Below, piece after piece: positions 34,465 to 42,391 of a stretch of DNA of 64,000 nt. Numbering within the stretch: position 1 is the stretch's first letter; each line of letters opens with the position of its first letter. Source of the stretch: CAYQJS01 sp964417895 (GTDB taxonomy: Bacteria > Chloroflexota > UBA6077 > SHYK01); NCBI GenBank assembly GCA_964417895.1, contig CAYQJS010000012.1:1-64000 (forward strand), written 5' to 3'. Below the pieces are notes generated by a model, which had not been told where the DNA came from, did no database searches, and saw only the letters and a program-made list of their open reading frames with translations. The translations under genes were made by a program, and so were the position numbers.

Positions 34465-35096
34465 TGAACATTGTCGTGATTGCCCCTCACCCCGATGACG
34501 AGGCGATCGGGTGTGGCGGAACGATCTGCCTTCACGTGGGACGGGGAGACCGGGTCGTCGCGATCTTCTTAACTTCAGGCGAGTTAGGTCTGAAGCACCT
34601 ACCGCGTGAAGAGGCGTGGCGGGTGCGCGAGAGGGAGGCAGCGGCCGCCGCCAAAGTCATGGGCCTCGCGGCGCTCACCTTCTTGCGGCAGGCAGACTGG
34701 TTTGTCGGCGATGACGTGGAGAAAACGGCAACCTCCCTGCGCCCGATACTGGAGCGCGAGGGGCCTCAATTTGTATACGTCCCTCACGCGAGCGAATGGC
34801 ACCCTGACCACCGAGCCGCCTTGTCCATCGTATATGCAGCACTGCGGGACAGCGCTGGCGTTGCGCCGATTCTGCGTACATATGAGGTGTGGACTCCGCT
34901 GTCCGAGTATGACCATGTGGAGGACATTACGGCAGTGATGGCGCGGAAACTGCGGGCGATTCGCTGCTACCGCTCCCAGCGCGGCGAATTCGCCTATGAT
35001 CGCGCCGTTCTCGGTCTCAATCAGTACCGTGGTGCCCTCGCGGGTGGCTGTCGTTATTCTGAGGTCTTTCAGGAGAGTCCCGGTACCGCAGCGTAG
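34464..35096 (+). CDS. PIG-L family N-acetyl deacetylase
   Basis: About 210 residues from ATG 34464, overlapping the upstream stop. The zinc/catalytic motif APHPDDEAIGCGGT is at the N-terminus and the second metal motif WHPDHRAA near residue 112. PIG-L enzymes remove acetyl from N-acetylglucosamine-containing glycans or glycosides. As last gene of the cluster it implies that an N-acetylated sugar is incorporated and then deacetylated. Confidence 0.92.
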   Translation: MNIVVIAPHPDDEAIGCGGTICLHVGRGDRVVAIFLTSGELGLKHLPREEAWRVREREAAAAAKVMGLAALTFLRQADWFVGDDVEKTATSLRPILEREGPQFVYVPHASEWHPDHRAALSIVYAALRDSAGVAPILRTYEVWTPLSEYDHVEDITAVMARKLRAIRCYRSQRGEFAYDRAVLGLNQYRGALAGGCRYSEVFQESPGTAA

Positions 35097-35147
35097 CAAC
35101 ACCTACGCAACCGGCCGCAGCAACCGCTGGTAGACGGTATCGCTAGC

Positions 35148-35169
35148 CTCACTCGTTCGGGCGAGTGAG
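35148..35169. terminator. Hairpin between convergent PIG-L and glpX genes
   Basis: Perfect 8-bp stem CTCACTCG/CGAGTGAG with a 6-base loop in the 136-base convergent gap. No U-tract follows on either strand, so it is only terminator-like. Confidence 0.4.
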
Positions 35170-35232
35170 CGTCTCGGGGCGCTACAGGAACAGGAAAGGG
35201 AAATCTTTCCAACGCAGCCGCAGCGGCAATGC

Positions 35233-36225
35233 CTAGGGCTCGTCGTATCTCGTTCCCGCCAGCTTGCGCAGGCGCGTGAAATCGTGCTTGGCGTCTATCC
35301 ACCGAACCGTGCCCGATGCCGAGCGCATCACGAGCGACTGGGTGGTGCCCCCGGTGCTGGAATAACGCACGCCCGTCAGCAGCTCGCTGGACGTGACCCC
35401 CGTCGCGGCGACGAACACGTGGTGACTGGCACAGAGGTCGTCAAGGGTCAGGAGCCGGTCGATGTCGATACCCTCACCGGCGGCGAGGTTCCGGTCGGCC
35501 TGATCCCTGGGCCAGAGGCGGGCCTGCATGTCGCCACCCAGACAGCGAACGGCACAGGCGGCGATCACGCCCTCGGGGGCGCCGCCAATTCCCAGGAGCA
35601 GATCCACCCCAGCGTGTTCCTCCATCAGGGCCATCATCGCGGCGGCGACGTCGCCGTCGCCAATCAGCCGGATCCTGGCGCCTGTCGCACGCACCTCCTG
35701 GATGATTCGCTCATTTCGCGGCCGGTTCAGGATGACCACAGTCAGGTCGTGAGCTTCTCGCTCGTACGCGTCGGCGACCGCGCGAACGTTCACAGCCACG
35801 GGGGCGTCGAGACTCACCCGGCCCCTGGCCTCGGGTCCCACGACGAGCTTATCCATGTACGGCACGTGGGTGAAGAAGAGCGTGCCGCGCTCGGCGAGGG
35901 CGACGACCGATATGGCACCGGGCAAGCCGTCCGCGGTCAGTGTCGTTCCATCCACGGGGTCGACCGCGACGTCGACGGCCGGCAGCTGCCCGTTGCCGAT
36001 GGGCTCGCCGATATAGAGCATCGGCGCTTCATCCTTCTCGCCTTCCCCAATCACGACGACTCCATCCATATCCACCGTCTGCAAGACCAGGCGCATCGCG
36101 TCGACGGCGGTCCGATCCACGGCATGCTTGTCGCCGCGTCCCATCCACCGGGCGGCCGCGAGTGCCGCTGATTCCGTCGCACGGACGAGATCGAGCGCGA
36201 GGTTTCGATCCAGGGGCTGCGCCAT
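35233..36225 (-). CDS. glpX: Fructose-1,6-bisphosphatase class II (GlpX)
   Basis: 330 residues, normal for GlpX. Motifs are DGVVVIGEGEKDEAPMLYIGE, the metal site VDPVDGTTLTADGLPGAISVVA, and LLLGIGGAPEGVIAACAVRCLGGDMQARLWPRD. Hydrolyses fructose-1,6-bisphosphate in gluconeogenesis (some members also use sedoheptulose-1,7-bisphosphate). The preferred substrate cannot be read from sequence. Convergent with the glycan cluster, so separately transcribed. Confidence 0.95.
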   Translation of the reverse strand: MAQPLDRNLALDLVRATESAALAAARWMGRGDKHAVDRTAVDAMRLVLQTVDMDGVVVIGEGEKDEAPMLYIGEPIGNGQLPAVDVAVDPVDGTTLTADGLPGAISVVALAERGTLFFTHVPYMDKLVVGPEARGRVSLDAPVAVNVRAVADAYEREAHDLTVVILNRPRNERIIQEVRATGARIRLIGDGDVAAAMMALMEEHAGVDLLLGIGGAPEGVIAACAVRCLGGDMQARLWPRDQADRNLAAGEGIDIDRLLTLDDLCASHHVFVAATGVTSSELLTGVRYSSTGGTTQSLVMRSASGTVRWIDAKHDFTRLRKLAGTRYDEP

Positions 36226-36336
36226 CGCGACCTCCCAATGGTTGCTGTCCGTCAGAACTGTTCCGGCCCAAACTGTCGCTCTGCGACTGCTGAAAGCTGG
36301 CTGCGGAAAGCTGAGGTGTCCCCGGCTCGCAGCCGA

Positions 36337-36636
36337 CTACGTGCCCGCTTCGCCCCGGCGAGTCTGGTCCAACTCGCGTGCCAGGCGTTCGCGGGCCTCG
36401 GCCGCACCTCTACGGAAGGCATCGATACCCTCGTCGAGGCGCGACTTCATTTCGTCGGCGGCGTGTTCGAGAGCCTCCGGCCCCTGGTCGCGCAGGCCCG
36501 GCATCGCTTCAGCAAGCCTCTGGCGGTTCTCCTGGCCGCTTCGGGGCGACCAGAGGAGGGCCGCGGCCGCTCCCACCAGCGCCCCGAGAATCAGGCCGGT
36601 AACGAACCCTCCGGAGCCTCGCTCCTCGCTGCTCAT
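36337..36636 (-). CDS. YtxH-domain small membrane protein
   Basis: 99 residues: a glycine/alanine-rich N-terminal membrane segment (GFVTGLILGALVGAAAALLWSPRSG), the YtxH signature, then a long amphipathic coiled-coil-like helix (EALEHAADEMKSRLDEGIDAFRRGAAEARERLARELDQ). The family is linked to envelope stress and has no known enzymatic role. The start overlaps the stop of the upstream membrane protein by 4 bases, so the two are made together. Confidence 0.85.
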   Translation of the reverse strand: MSSEERGSGGFVTGLILGALVGAAAALLWSPRSGQENRQRLAEAMPGLRDQGPEALEHAADEMKSRLDEGIDAFRRGAAEARERLARELDQTRRGEAGT

Positions 36637-37070
36637 GGCTTGTCCTCCTCACGGCGATTCTGCCGGGAGCCGAAGACCGCTTGCGCGAAGCGCGCTGCGC
36701 CCGCCACCAAGCTGTAGACCTCTATTAAGGGACGAACTGTGCGATCGCTGACGAAAACCGCCGTTCCCTGAGCCGTCTTCGCGGTCTGAGCGGTGGCTTG
36801 GGCCGTCTCTTTCACGCTTACCAGGACATCGCCCGCTATCGCACCGAGACGCTCGACCTGGTGCCGAGTAGCGTTTGTCACACGCCATGCTAGCCACACC
36901 AGAACACCGATGGCGATCCCGATCGTGATGAACACGACAGCCAGGAAAATGACGGCTACGTCGCGGAGCGCCTGCCGAATCTCAGCAGGCAATACGACAA
37001 CCAGAACGACAACAGCCGCCGTCAGAAGCGCGGTAAGGATCGCGAGCACTATCAGAGCGAGCCGCCCCAC
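36633..37070 (-). CDS. DUF948-like membrane protein with coiled-coil tail
   Basis: About 145 residues from a GTG at 37070 with GGAGGG upstream; longer readings are spurious. Two hydrophobic helices (LALIVLAILTALLTAAVVVLVVVL and VAVIFLAVVFITIGIAIGVLVWLAW), then a helical region with VERLGAIAGDVLVSVKETAQATAQTAKTAQ. This resembles DUF948/YtxG-type proteins, which usually sit next to YtxH, as here. Function unknown. Confidence 0.75.
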   Translation of the reverse strand: MGRLALIVLAILTALLTAAVVVLVVVLPAEIRQALRDVAVIFLAVVFITIGIAIGVLVWLAWRVTNATRHQVERLGAIAGDVLVSVKETAQATAQTAKTAQGTAVFVSDRTVRPLIEVYSLVAGAARFAQAVFGSRQNRREEDKP

Positions 37071-37141
37071 ATTGCCCTCCGAGGTTGTTGGCGTGGTCGA
37101 TGCAAGTGTTTCGGGACGAGGCCCGATCAGACTAGGAGACC

Positions 37142-37414
37142 CTAGCAGAAACGGAACAGCCGAGCAATTCCGAGCGTGAGCCACGCACAGAGCGCCGTGG
37201 CAATGAGGTTGGTTTCGCCTACAGCGAAGATTGCCGGAGGTATCATAGTTCCGAGAACGCCGCCCGCGAGACTCGCGCTGGCGCCGACTCCTACCTGCGC
37301 TCCCAACTGGCGAAAGCCTGAGCCGAAGCAGAGATGGAACAACGCTCCGTGCATGATGCCCAGAAACGCCGCCAATGCAGCCCACGGTGGCACGGACGCG
37401 ACGAAGCCTTGCAT
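37142..37414 (-). CDS. Small hypothetical membrane protein
   Basis: 90 residues with three hydrophobic segments (WAALAAFLGIMHGALFHLCFG, ASASLAGGVLGTMIPPAIFAVG and NLIATALCAWLTLGIARLF). Composition is typical of a real small integral membrane protein, but I recognise no family. Divergent from recJ, whose leader it approaches. Confidence 0.6.
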   Translation of the reverse strand: MQGFVASVPPWAALAAFLGIMHGALFHLCFGSGFRQLGAQVGVGASASLAGGVLGTMIPPAIFAVGETNLIATALCAWLTLGIARLFRFC

Positions 37415-37442
37415 CTCCCCTGTCGTATATCGTCTCTCCCCG

Positions 37443-37468
37443 TCACCCCTCCCGTCAAGGAGGGGTGA
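37443..37468. repeat. Palindromic repeat overlapping the recJ ribosome-binding site
   Basis: Perfect 10-bp stem TCACCCCTCC/GGAGGGGTGA around CGTCAA. The right arm contains AAGGAGG, seven bases before the recJ GTG at 37471, so the hairpin could hide the Shine-Dalgarno sequence. Confidence 0.75.
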
Positions 37469-37470
37469 GC

Positions 37471-39186
37471 GTGGAGGTTGCTGCCGGGGAGCGGGTTCCC
37501 TGGGCGATCGCCCCGAGGGTTGGCGAGCCGGAGCGAGCCCTCCTGGGCGTGGATTCCCTCCTCTCAGCCCAGTTGCTCTGGAACCGGGGTGTCAGGACGG
37601 CCGGGGAGGCTTCCGCGTTCCTTGACCCAGCCGGGTCTGATTCCCTGGCCGATCCCTGGCTGATGCTCGGCATGCGCGGCGCAGTGGACCGGCTCTTGGA
37701 GGCCTTGCGCAAGGGCGAACGCATCGCAGTGCACGGCGATTACGACGTTGATGGCATCGCAGGCGCTGCCGTCCTGGTCGAGGCCTTGCGCGGCCTGGGA
37801 GGCGACGTGCTCGTGCACCTTCCGAACCGAGCCCGGGATGGCTACGGGATCAACCCGACCGCGCTGCACAGGATCGCCGCCGAGGGCGCCTCGCTGATGG
37901 TCACAGTGGATTGCGGCATCAGCGCAAATCGTGAGGTCGAGTTGGCCAGGGACCTGGGCATCGACGTCGTGGTCACAGACCACCACACCGTGCCTGCTCA
38001 GTTGCCGGCGGCCTGCGCCGTGCTCAATCCACATCAGGAAGGGTGCGCATATCCCTTCAAGCAGCTATCCGGAGGTGGAGTGGCGTTCCAGGTCGCGCGG
38101 GCGCTGCTGCGCGATGTCCTCAGTGCAGAAGAGGTAACCAGGCGCCTGGAGCGGCTCGTGGTCCACGCAGCGCTCAGTACCGTAGCGGATATCGTGCCGC
38201 TCACCGGGGAGAATCGAACCATCGTGGCGGCGGGGCTCGCGGGCGCCCGCGCAGGGCGAGTGCCGGGCTTGCAGGCGCTCTGCGAGCTCGCTGGCCGACC
38301 ACTCGACCGACTCACCGCCGACGACCTGGCGTTCATGGCAATCCCGAGGTTGAATGCCCCCGGCCGGATGGCGGACCCGACGGATGCGTTCGATCTGTTA
38401 GTCGCGCAGGACATCGAAGAAGCTCGGAGCATTGCCCCAAGGCTCGAGATCCTGAATATGGCCCGCCGAGAGGCTGTCAAGGACCTCCTGCTTGCTATCG
38501 ACGAAGAGGCGTGCCGATATGTGGGCGACGGGGCGCTCGTGCTGGCCGGGGATTACCCGGTTGGACTCATGGGATTGCTCGCCGCCCGCCTGGCGGAGCG
38601 CTTCAATATGCCTTCCGTGGTCATCGAACGCGGGGAGGAGATGAGCCGCGGCTCCGCGCGCGGAGTGGAAGGCGTCCACCTGGTTCGCGCCCTCGAACAG
38701 TGCGCCTCGCGTCTCGTACAGTATGGCGGACACGAGCGGGCGGCCGGGTTCACCGTGCGTTCTGAGGATATCGATGCATTTCGAACTCTCTTTGGATCGG
38801 CCGTGCGCGCCATGCGAGGCGATCAGATCGTCGAGCCGGGCCTGCACGCGGATGCCGGGCTGCGGCTCACATCCATCGGCGTCCGCCTGGCAGAATTGCT
38901 GGATCGCTTCGAGCCCGTAGGAGCAGGGAATCCCCGCCCGACGTTCGTGTCCCGGGGTGTGATCGTGCAGCGCGCACAGGAGTTGGATGGGGGCCATGTG
39001 CGCTTGCGGCTGGCCCAGGGCACCGCGGTGTGTCGAGGCATCGCGTTCCGGCCGATTTTTCCCGTGCCCGAGCCCGGCACCCCCATCGACATCCTGTACG
39101 AGGTAGAGCGCAGCTGGTGGCGCGACGAAGCCCGTATCGAGCTGGTGATTCGTGACGCGCGACCCGCGGAGGTGAAAACGGCATGA
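37471..39186 (+). CDS. recJ: Single-stranded-DNA-specific exonuclease RecJ
   Basis: About 571 residues from a GTG at 37471 placed by AAGGAGG; the frame is open further upstream. DHH-family motifs: IAVHGDYDVDGIAGAAVLVEAL, MVTVDCGISAN, DVVVTDHHTVPAQLPAACAVLNPHQ and the DHHA1 motif RGSARGVEGVHLVRALEQC ... QYGGHERAAGFTV. The C-terminal OB domain includes FEPVGAGNPRPTF. Degrades single-stranded DNA 5' to 3' in repair and recombination. The stop overlaps rplY (ATGA). Confidence 0.95.
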   Translation: MEVAAGERVPWAIAPRVGEPERALLGVDSLLSAQLLWNRGVRTAGEASAFLDPAGSDSLADPWLMLGMRGAVDRLLEALRKGERIAVHGDYDVDGIAGAAVLVEALRGLGGDVLVHLPNRARDGYGINPTALHRIAAEGASLMVTVDCGISANREVELARDLGIDVVVTDHHTVPAQLPAACAVLNPHQEGCAYPFKQLSGGGVAFQVARALLRDVLSAEEVTRRLERLVVHAALSTVADIVPLTGENRTIVAAGLAGARAGRVPGLQALCELAGRPLDRLTADDLAFMAIPRLNAPGRMADPTDAFDLLVAQDIEEARSIAPRLEILNMARREAVKDLLLAIDEEACRYVGDGALVLAGDYPVGLMGLLAARLAERFNMPSVVIERGEEMSRGSARGVEGVHLVRALEQCASRLVQYGGHERAAGFTVRSEDIDAFRTLFGSAVRAMRGDQIVEPGLHADAGLRLTSIGVRLAELLDRFEPVGAGNPRPTFVSRGVIVQRAQELDGGHVRLRLAQGTAVCRGIAFRPIFPVPEPGTPIDILYEVERSWWRDEARIELVIRDARPAEVKTA

Positions 39187-39830
39187 GCGAGGGACGAGTC
39201 CAGGTTGAGGCGCAGCCGCGCGCTGTGCTGGGGAAAAAGGTCCGCTTTCTGCGACGAGAAGGGTGGGTGCCCGGGAACCTCTTCGGGCGTGGAGCTCACT
39301 CGACCGCGATCCAGGTCCGAACGCGTGAGATGGAGCACCTACTGGCCCACACGCCTCGAAATGCGCTGCTTTCGATGCAGATCGATGGCGGATCCGCCGC
39401 CACTGTCTTGATCAGAGGCGTTGCCCGCAAACCAACGACCGGGGAGATCTACCACATCGACTTCTACAAGGTCTCGATGACCCAACGCCTGCGCACCAGC
39501 GTACCGATCGTGCTGGTGGGAACCTCACCGGCCGCCGATCTCCACGGCGCGACGATCCTCCAGGCGATGGATGCTCTCCAGGTCGAATGCCTGCCGGGGG
39601 ACCTCCCCACACGAATCGCCGTGGATATCGAGCGGCTCGCCGCGATTGACGACGCCGTTCACGTGCGCGACCTGGAGCTGCCACCCGGCGTAGTCGCGCT
39701 CGTTGACGACGAAGAGCTCGTGGCCAAGGCGCTCGCGCCCACGCTCGAGGCGGAGGTGACTCCGGAGGCGGTGGAAGCTGCAGCTCCGACTGAGGGGGCA
39801 GGCGGGCCGGCGGAGGCCGCCGAGAAATAG
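39183..39830 (+). CDS. rplY: 50S ribosomal protein L25 (long Ctc-type)
   Basis: 215 residues, the long form with an N-terminal 5S-rRNA-binding L25 domain (VEAQPRAVLGKKVRFLRREGWVPGNLFGRG) and a C-terminal beta domain (TSVPIVLVGTSPAADLHGATILQAMDALQVECLPGDLPTRIAVDIERL). The tail is acidic and Ala-rich. Ctc-type L25 binds 5S rRNA and is stress-linked in some bacteria. Coupled to recJ, an unusual partner. Confidence 0.94.
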   Translation: MSEGRVQVEAQPRAVLGKKVRFLRREGWVPGNLFGRGAHSTAIQVRTREMEHLLAHTPRNALLSMQIDGGSAATVLIRGVARKPTTGEIYHIDFYKVSMTQRLRTSVPIVLVGTSPAADLHGATILQAMDALQVECLPGDLPTRIAVDIERLAAIDDAVHVRDLELPPGVVALVDDEELVAKALAPTLEAEVTPEAVEAAAPTEGAGGPAEAAEK

Positions 39831-39843
39831 GGCTATCGAGCTG

Positions 39844-40038
39844 CTACGGGCGACCCGCTGCCGCGGGCGGCTCCTCAGGCTGTTTGCCCTTCGCCGAGTC
39901 GTCGTCGCTGGCCGCGCGTCGGAACTCCCGGATGCTCTTTCCGAGCGCATTGCCCACGTCGCCGAGCTTGCCCGCTCCGAACAGGATCAGAGCAAGCACG
40001 AGGATGATGAGCAACTCGGTGGGCCCGAGAGATGGCAT
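39844..40038 (-). CDS. tatA: Twin-arginine translocase subunit TatA/E
   Basis: 64 residues: N-terminal membrane helix starting LGPTELLIILVLALILFGAGKL, the conserved FG hinge, amphipathic helix (GDVGNALGKSIREFRRA) and a short charged tail. Forms the protein-conducting part of the Tat pathway for folded proteins. No tatC is in the window. Convergent with rplY, 13 bases between stops, and 95 bases from the left end of the integrated element. Confidence 0.93.
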   Translation of the reverse strand: MPSLGPTELLIILVLALILFGAGKLGDVGNALGKSIREFRRAASDDDSAKGKQPEEPPAAAGRP

Positions 40039-40132
40039 GGATGGCTCCCTTCGTCTACACCCTGTTGCTGCTGACCCATCCTACCACGTGGAAGCGCCAG
40101 TGCCCGTTTCATGGGAGGATTCGGGAGCGAGG

Positions 40133-40182
40133 GTCGGTAGCGCGTGCGGGATTCGAACCCGCGATCTCCGCCTTGAGAGGGC
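40133..40182. repeat. attL: 50-bp copy of the tRNA-Glu 3' half
   Basis: Identical to 50748-50797. It contains the T-arm and anticodon-loop side of the tRNA but no 5' half, so it is the displaced attachment-site copy, not a functional tRNA. GTGGGTGTTT follows at 40188 and recurs next to attR. Confidence 0.93.
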
Positions 40183-40270
40183 TGAGAGTGGGTGTTTGTG
40201 AGGCCAAACCAGCTCACTTTCGTGCGTAAATTGGTGCCCCCAGAGCAGTCCGGTGTAGTCCTGTCCACTC

Positions 40271-40295
40271 GCCATTCCTGAGCGCATTCCTGAGC
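40271..40295 (+). repeat. Left arm-type repeat: tandem CATTCCTGAGC
   Basis: Two copies of CATTCCTGAGC at 40273 and 40285 (12-base period), 89 bases inside attL. The same pair occurs near attR (50646-50670) in the same orientation with two mismatches. Such paired motifs are typical of integrase arm-binding sites. Confidence 0.65.
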
Positions 40296-40416
40296 ACGCG
40301 CAGCTTGCGTGGTCGAGGAGTGCCGCTCCGACCGCTGCCCTCGCTACCTTTTCAGGATGCGGCCCGGTGTCCAGGCTATCGCCAAATCCCAGAACCCCTC
40401 CTCAAAGGCTGACATC

Positions 40417-40959
40417 TCAGACGGCGTAGAGCACCCGCCGCGGGTCCAGCTCCGGACTCAACTCCTCGGCTTGCCTGGCCATCGCGCCCCGCTGCTTCGG
40501 CTCCACTGCCGGAATCTCCCATTGCAGGCTGCGCCGCGCCATCGGATCGAGTCCGAAGCGCGCTTCCTGCAAGCGAATCTCCGTCGCCAACGCGATCGAC
40601 GGCGCGCGCCAGTAGCGATCGACTAGGTCCGCGAGCAGGTAGAGGCGGTGGAGATCCACCCGCGCGAACTCTCCATGCACCGGCGAGCGCCAGACGTCGC
40701 GCCACCATGTGATCGTCAGCGGGTGCCAGACGCGCGGTTGCTCCACCTCGCCAACGAGCTCGCGCATCGTCCCGACCTGCTCGCCAACCGCATCGAAGAC
40801 GGCGCGCTCGCCGTAGACCTGCTCCCACACTGTGACCGCCGGCAACTTCGGCGCCTGCGCTCCCCATTTCCGCTCAGCCGGAAGGGTGGCCTCCGTCGCC
40901 ACGCGATTCCGTCGCTGGCGCGTCCTCTTGCTCTTCGGCGGCGGTCCTGCTCCTGCCAT
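40417..40959 (-). CDS. terS: Phage terminase small subunit
   Basis: 180 residues. The central block TWWRDVWRSPVHGEFARVDLHRLYLLADLVDRYWRAPSIALATEIRLQEARFGLDPMARRSLQWEI matches the small terminase subunits of actinophage-like siphophages as I recall them. The N-terminus is basic and short. TerS recognises the packaging site and recruits the large subunit. No large subunit is present here, which in satellites serves to redirect a helper's packaging. Last gene at the attL end. Confidence 0.82.
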   Translation of the reverse strand: MAGAGPPPKSKRTRQRRNRVATEATLPAERKWGAQAPKLPAVTVWEQVYGERAVFDAVGEQVGTMRELVGEVEQPRVWHPLTITWWRDVWRSPVHGEFARVDLHRLYLLADLVDRYWRAPSIALATEIRLQEARFGLDPMARRSLQWEIPAVEPKQRGAMARQAEELSPELDPRRVLYAV

Positions 40960-41049
40960 GTTATCCCCCCCAGACCCGTACGCTTAAAAGTCCTAGGACC
41001 CTTCCGGGGTGAAGTCGCGAGAGGCGGAAGTTTTCAGCCCCCCTCCTAC

Positions 41050-41322
41050 CTAGAACAGAGATGCTACACCCCGAGGCAACGGAGGCGTAGCACGCCCGTT
41101 CGGACCGTTCGGACCGGCATCTCCGCGCCGACTGTTGCACGAGCCGCAGACCACGCGGATGTTCGAAGCCACGCTCTCGCCGCCGCTCGACCGCGGGACG
41201 AGGTGGTCGCCGGTTAGGTTGGCGGTTGCACCGCAGTCCGAGCACCACGGTTGCGCCGCGATGGCTGCTCGTACTAGGCGAAGCCAGCGGGGCGCTGATG
41301 ATCTCCTGGCCCTCTGGCCCAT
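41050..41322 (-). CDS. HNH endonuclease
   Basis: 90 residues from MGQRARRSS (41322), six bases after the upstream gene's stop; a longer reading overlaps it. HNH core: CSDCGATANLTGDHLVPRSSGGESVASNIRVVCGSCNSRRGD, with the structural CxxC pairs, catalytic DH and the later Asn. In many cos-type phages a small HNH protein next to terminase is needed for end cleavage during packaging. Its place beside terS suggests that role. Confidence 0.88.
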   Translation of the reverse strand: MGQRARRSSAPRWLRLVRAAIAAQPWCSDCGATANLTGDHLVPRSSGGESVASNIRVVCGSCNSRRGDAGPNGPNGRATPPLPRGVASLF

Positions 41323-41327
41323 TGGTA

Positions 41328-41930
41328 TTAGGTGGCCAGGCCGACGGCGCTGTTGCACTCCTGGACCGTGGCGTTCATCGTCCGGCACAGCGCTAGTAGG
41401 GAGCTCATAGCTCGCCCGAGCCTGGCTTTCGATTCGTCCCGAGTTTTGAGATAGGCAGCCTCGCTGCCGGCGGATGGCTTGTCGAGGGCCTCTTTGAGCT
41501 TGTTCATCGAGTCCTCGAGGGCGATCATCGTGCTGAACACGCGATCGTGAAAATCCTTCGCCTCCGCCGGTACACGGATGCCGTGGACCTCCGCTTTCAG
41601 ACGTGCGTGCGACTGAGCGGCCTTATCGACTTCGTTGTAGAGGCTGCCTCGATTGCCCGCAGTGATCCGGTCTGGGACCTGATTAATCATTGTGTTGTTG
41701 ACCGCCTCCGCGCGTTTCACAACGCCCACCAGCTGCGGGCCGTAGATCACGAACTCGCCCCATTGCCGGTCCGCAAGTGAAGGCGGCGACGCCGGCGTCG
41801 CCGCTGGGGGTGGGGCGGGCGGATAGGCAGCCGAAGATGGTGACGAGCTGGATCCCTTGGGCATCTGCATGCTGGCGAATATCAGCACTATCAACGCGAA
41901 TACGCCGACAAGGATGAGCAAACGCATCAT
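41328..41930 (-). CDS. Hypothetical membrane-anchored exported protein
   Basis: 200 residues: an N-terminal uncleaved-looking signal anchor (MMRLLILVGVFALIVLIFASM), a Pro/Ala/Ser-rich linker (about 24-52), then an alpha-helical extracytoplasmic domain with an N-terminal aromatic patch (WGEFVIYGPQLVGVVKRAEAV) and two cysteines near the C-terminus (Cys182 and Cys192, a possible disulfide). No family recognised. Its start lies just after short coupled ORFs behind the repressor, so it may be expressed in the integrated state. Could be a host-benefit or superinfection gene. Confidence 0.7.
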   Translation of the reverse strand: MMRLLILVGVFALIVLIFASMQMPKGSSSSPSSAAYPPAPPPAATPASPPSLADRQWGEFVIYGPQLVGVVKRAEAVNNTMINQVPDRITAGNRGSLYNEVDKAAQSHARLKAEVHGIRVPAEAKDFHDRVFSTMIALEDSMNKLKEALDKPSAGSEAAYLKTRDESKARLGRAMSSLLALCRTMNATVQECNSAVGLAT

Positions 41931-41964
41931 TTACTCCCCATGGAGAGCATGGCCTCGGCCACGC

Positions 41965-42060
41965 TCACTGCCGCTGCTCCAAAAGCCGCTCGGGGTCTCC
42001 TTTGATAGCCGCTGCCAGCTTGCGGATGGCCGCGCGGGCGTCGCCTGCAAGGCGTGTCAT
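41965..42060 (-). CDS. 31-residue ORF coupled to the repressor
   Basis: The ATG at 42060 overlaps the repressor's TGA (ATGA) and the frame encodes a charged, helix-favouring peptide beginning MTRLAGDARAAIRKLAAAIKG. Tight coupling and composition suggest a translated small protein, but the length gives little statistical support and no family is recognised. Confidence 0.4.
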   Translation of the reverse strand: MTRLAGDARAAIRKLAAAIKGDPERLLEQRQ

Positions 42061-42275
42061 TGCAGAGATGAAAAAGGTTCCATGAGCGCTTCCGGCTCCA
42101 CGCCGAGCGCCTGAGCCAGTCGACGGGTGGTCTGCGGATATGGCTCCGTACGGCCGGACTCAATCCGCGCTATGGTCGGCCGAGACACGCCTGATCGCAC
42201 GGCTAACTCCTGCTGAGTCAGCGCCTTCCGTTCTCGGACGTAGCGCAGGCGCGTCAGCTTCACGACGCTTTGCAT
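42057..42275 (-). CDS. XRE/CI-like repressor of the element
   Basis: 72 residues from MQSVVKLTRLR (42275), directly after a GGGAGGGAGG stretch; a longer opening is less likely. It is essentially one Cro/CI helix-turn-helix: RKALTQQELAVRSGVSRPTIARIESGRTEPYPQTTRRLAQALGVEPEALM. Transcribed away from the early operon across an operator-rich promoter region, the standard layout of a lysogeny switch. Likely the master repressor keeping the element silent. Confidence 0.88.
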   Translation of the reverse strand: MQSVVKLTRLRYVRERKALTQQELAVRSGVSRPTIARIESGRTEPYPQTTRRLAQALGVEPEALMEPFSSLQ

Positions 42276-42310
42276 CCTCCCTCCCCCATCGGCTTTTTGA
42301 CTCTCTGCGC

Positions 42311-42374
42311 ATGATACCAGAACGCTACCAGGACTTGACAAGGAAGAATCATTAGTGTATCATCTTGGTATCAC
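42311..42374 (+). promoter_or_regulatory. Early promoter with flanking repressor operators
   Basis: TTGACA (42335-42340), 17-base spacer, TATCAT (42358-42363): a near-consensus promoter 28 bases before the SWIM-protein ATG. TGATACCA at 42312-42319 and its inverse TGGTATCA at 42366-42373 flank it, and GTATCAT overlaps the -10. This suits repression by the adjacent XRE protein. Confidence 0.72.
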
Positions 42375-42391
42375 AAGCAGGAGGGGCAGCA

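Noticed and set aside
33334..35096. Bacillithiol or mycothiol biosynthesis from the GT4 plus PIG-L pair
   Set aside because: No cysteine ligase or BshC-like gene nearby, and the pair sits in an export and acylation cluster; similarity is of families only.
40133..40182. Second tRNA-Glu gene
   Set aside because: Only the 3' half is present; the upstream half does not fold, so it is the attL copy.
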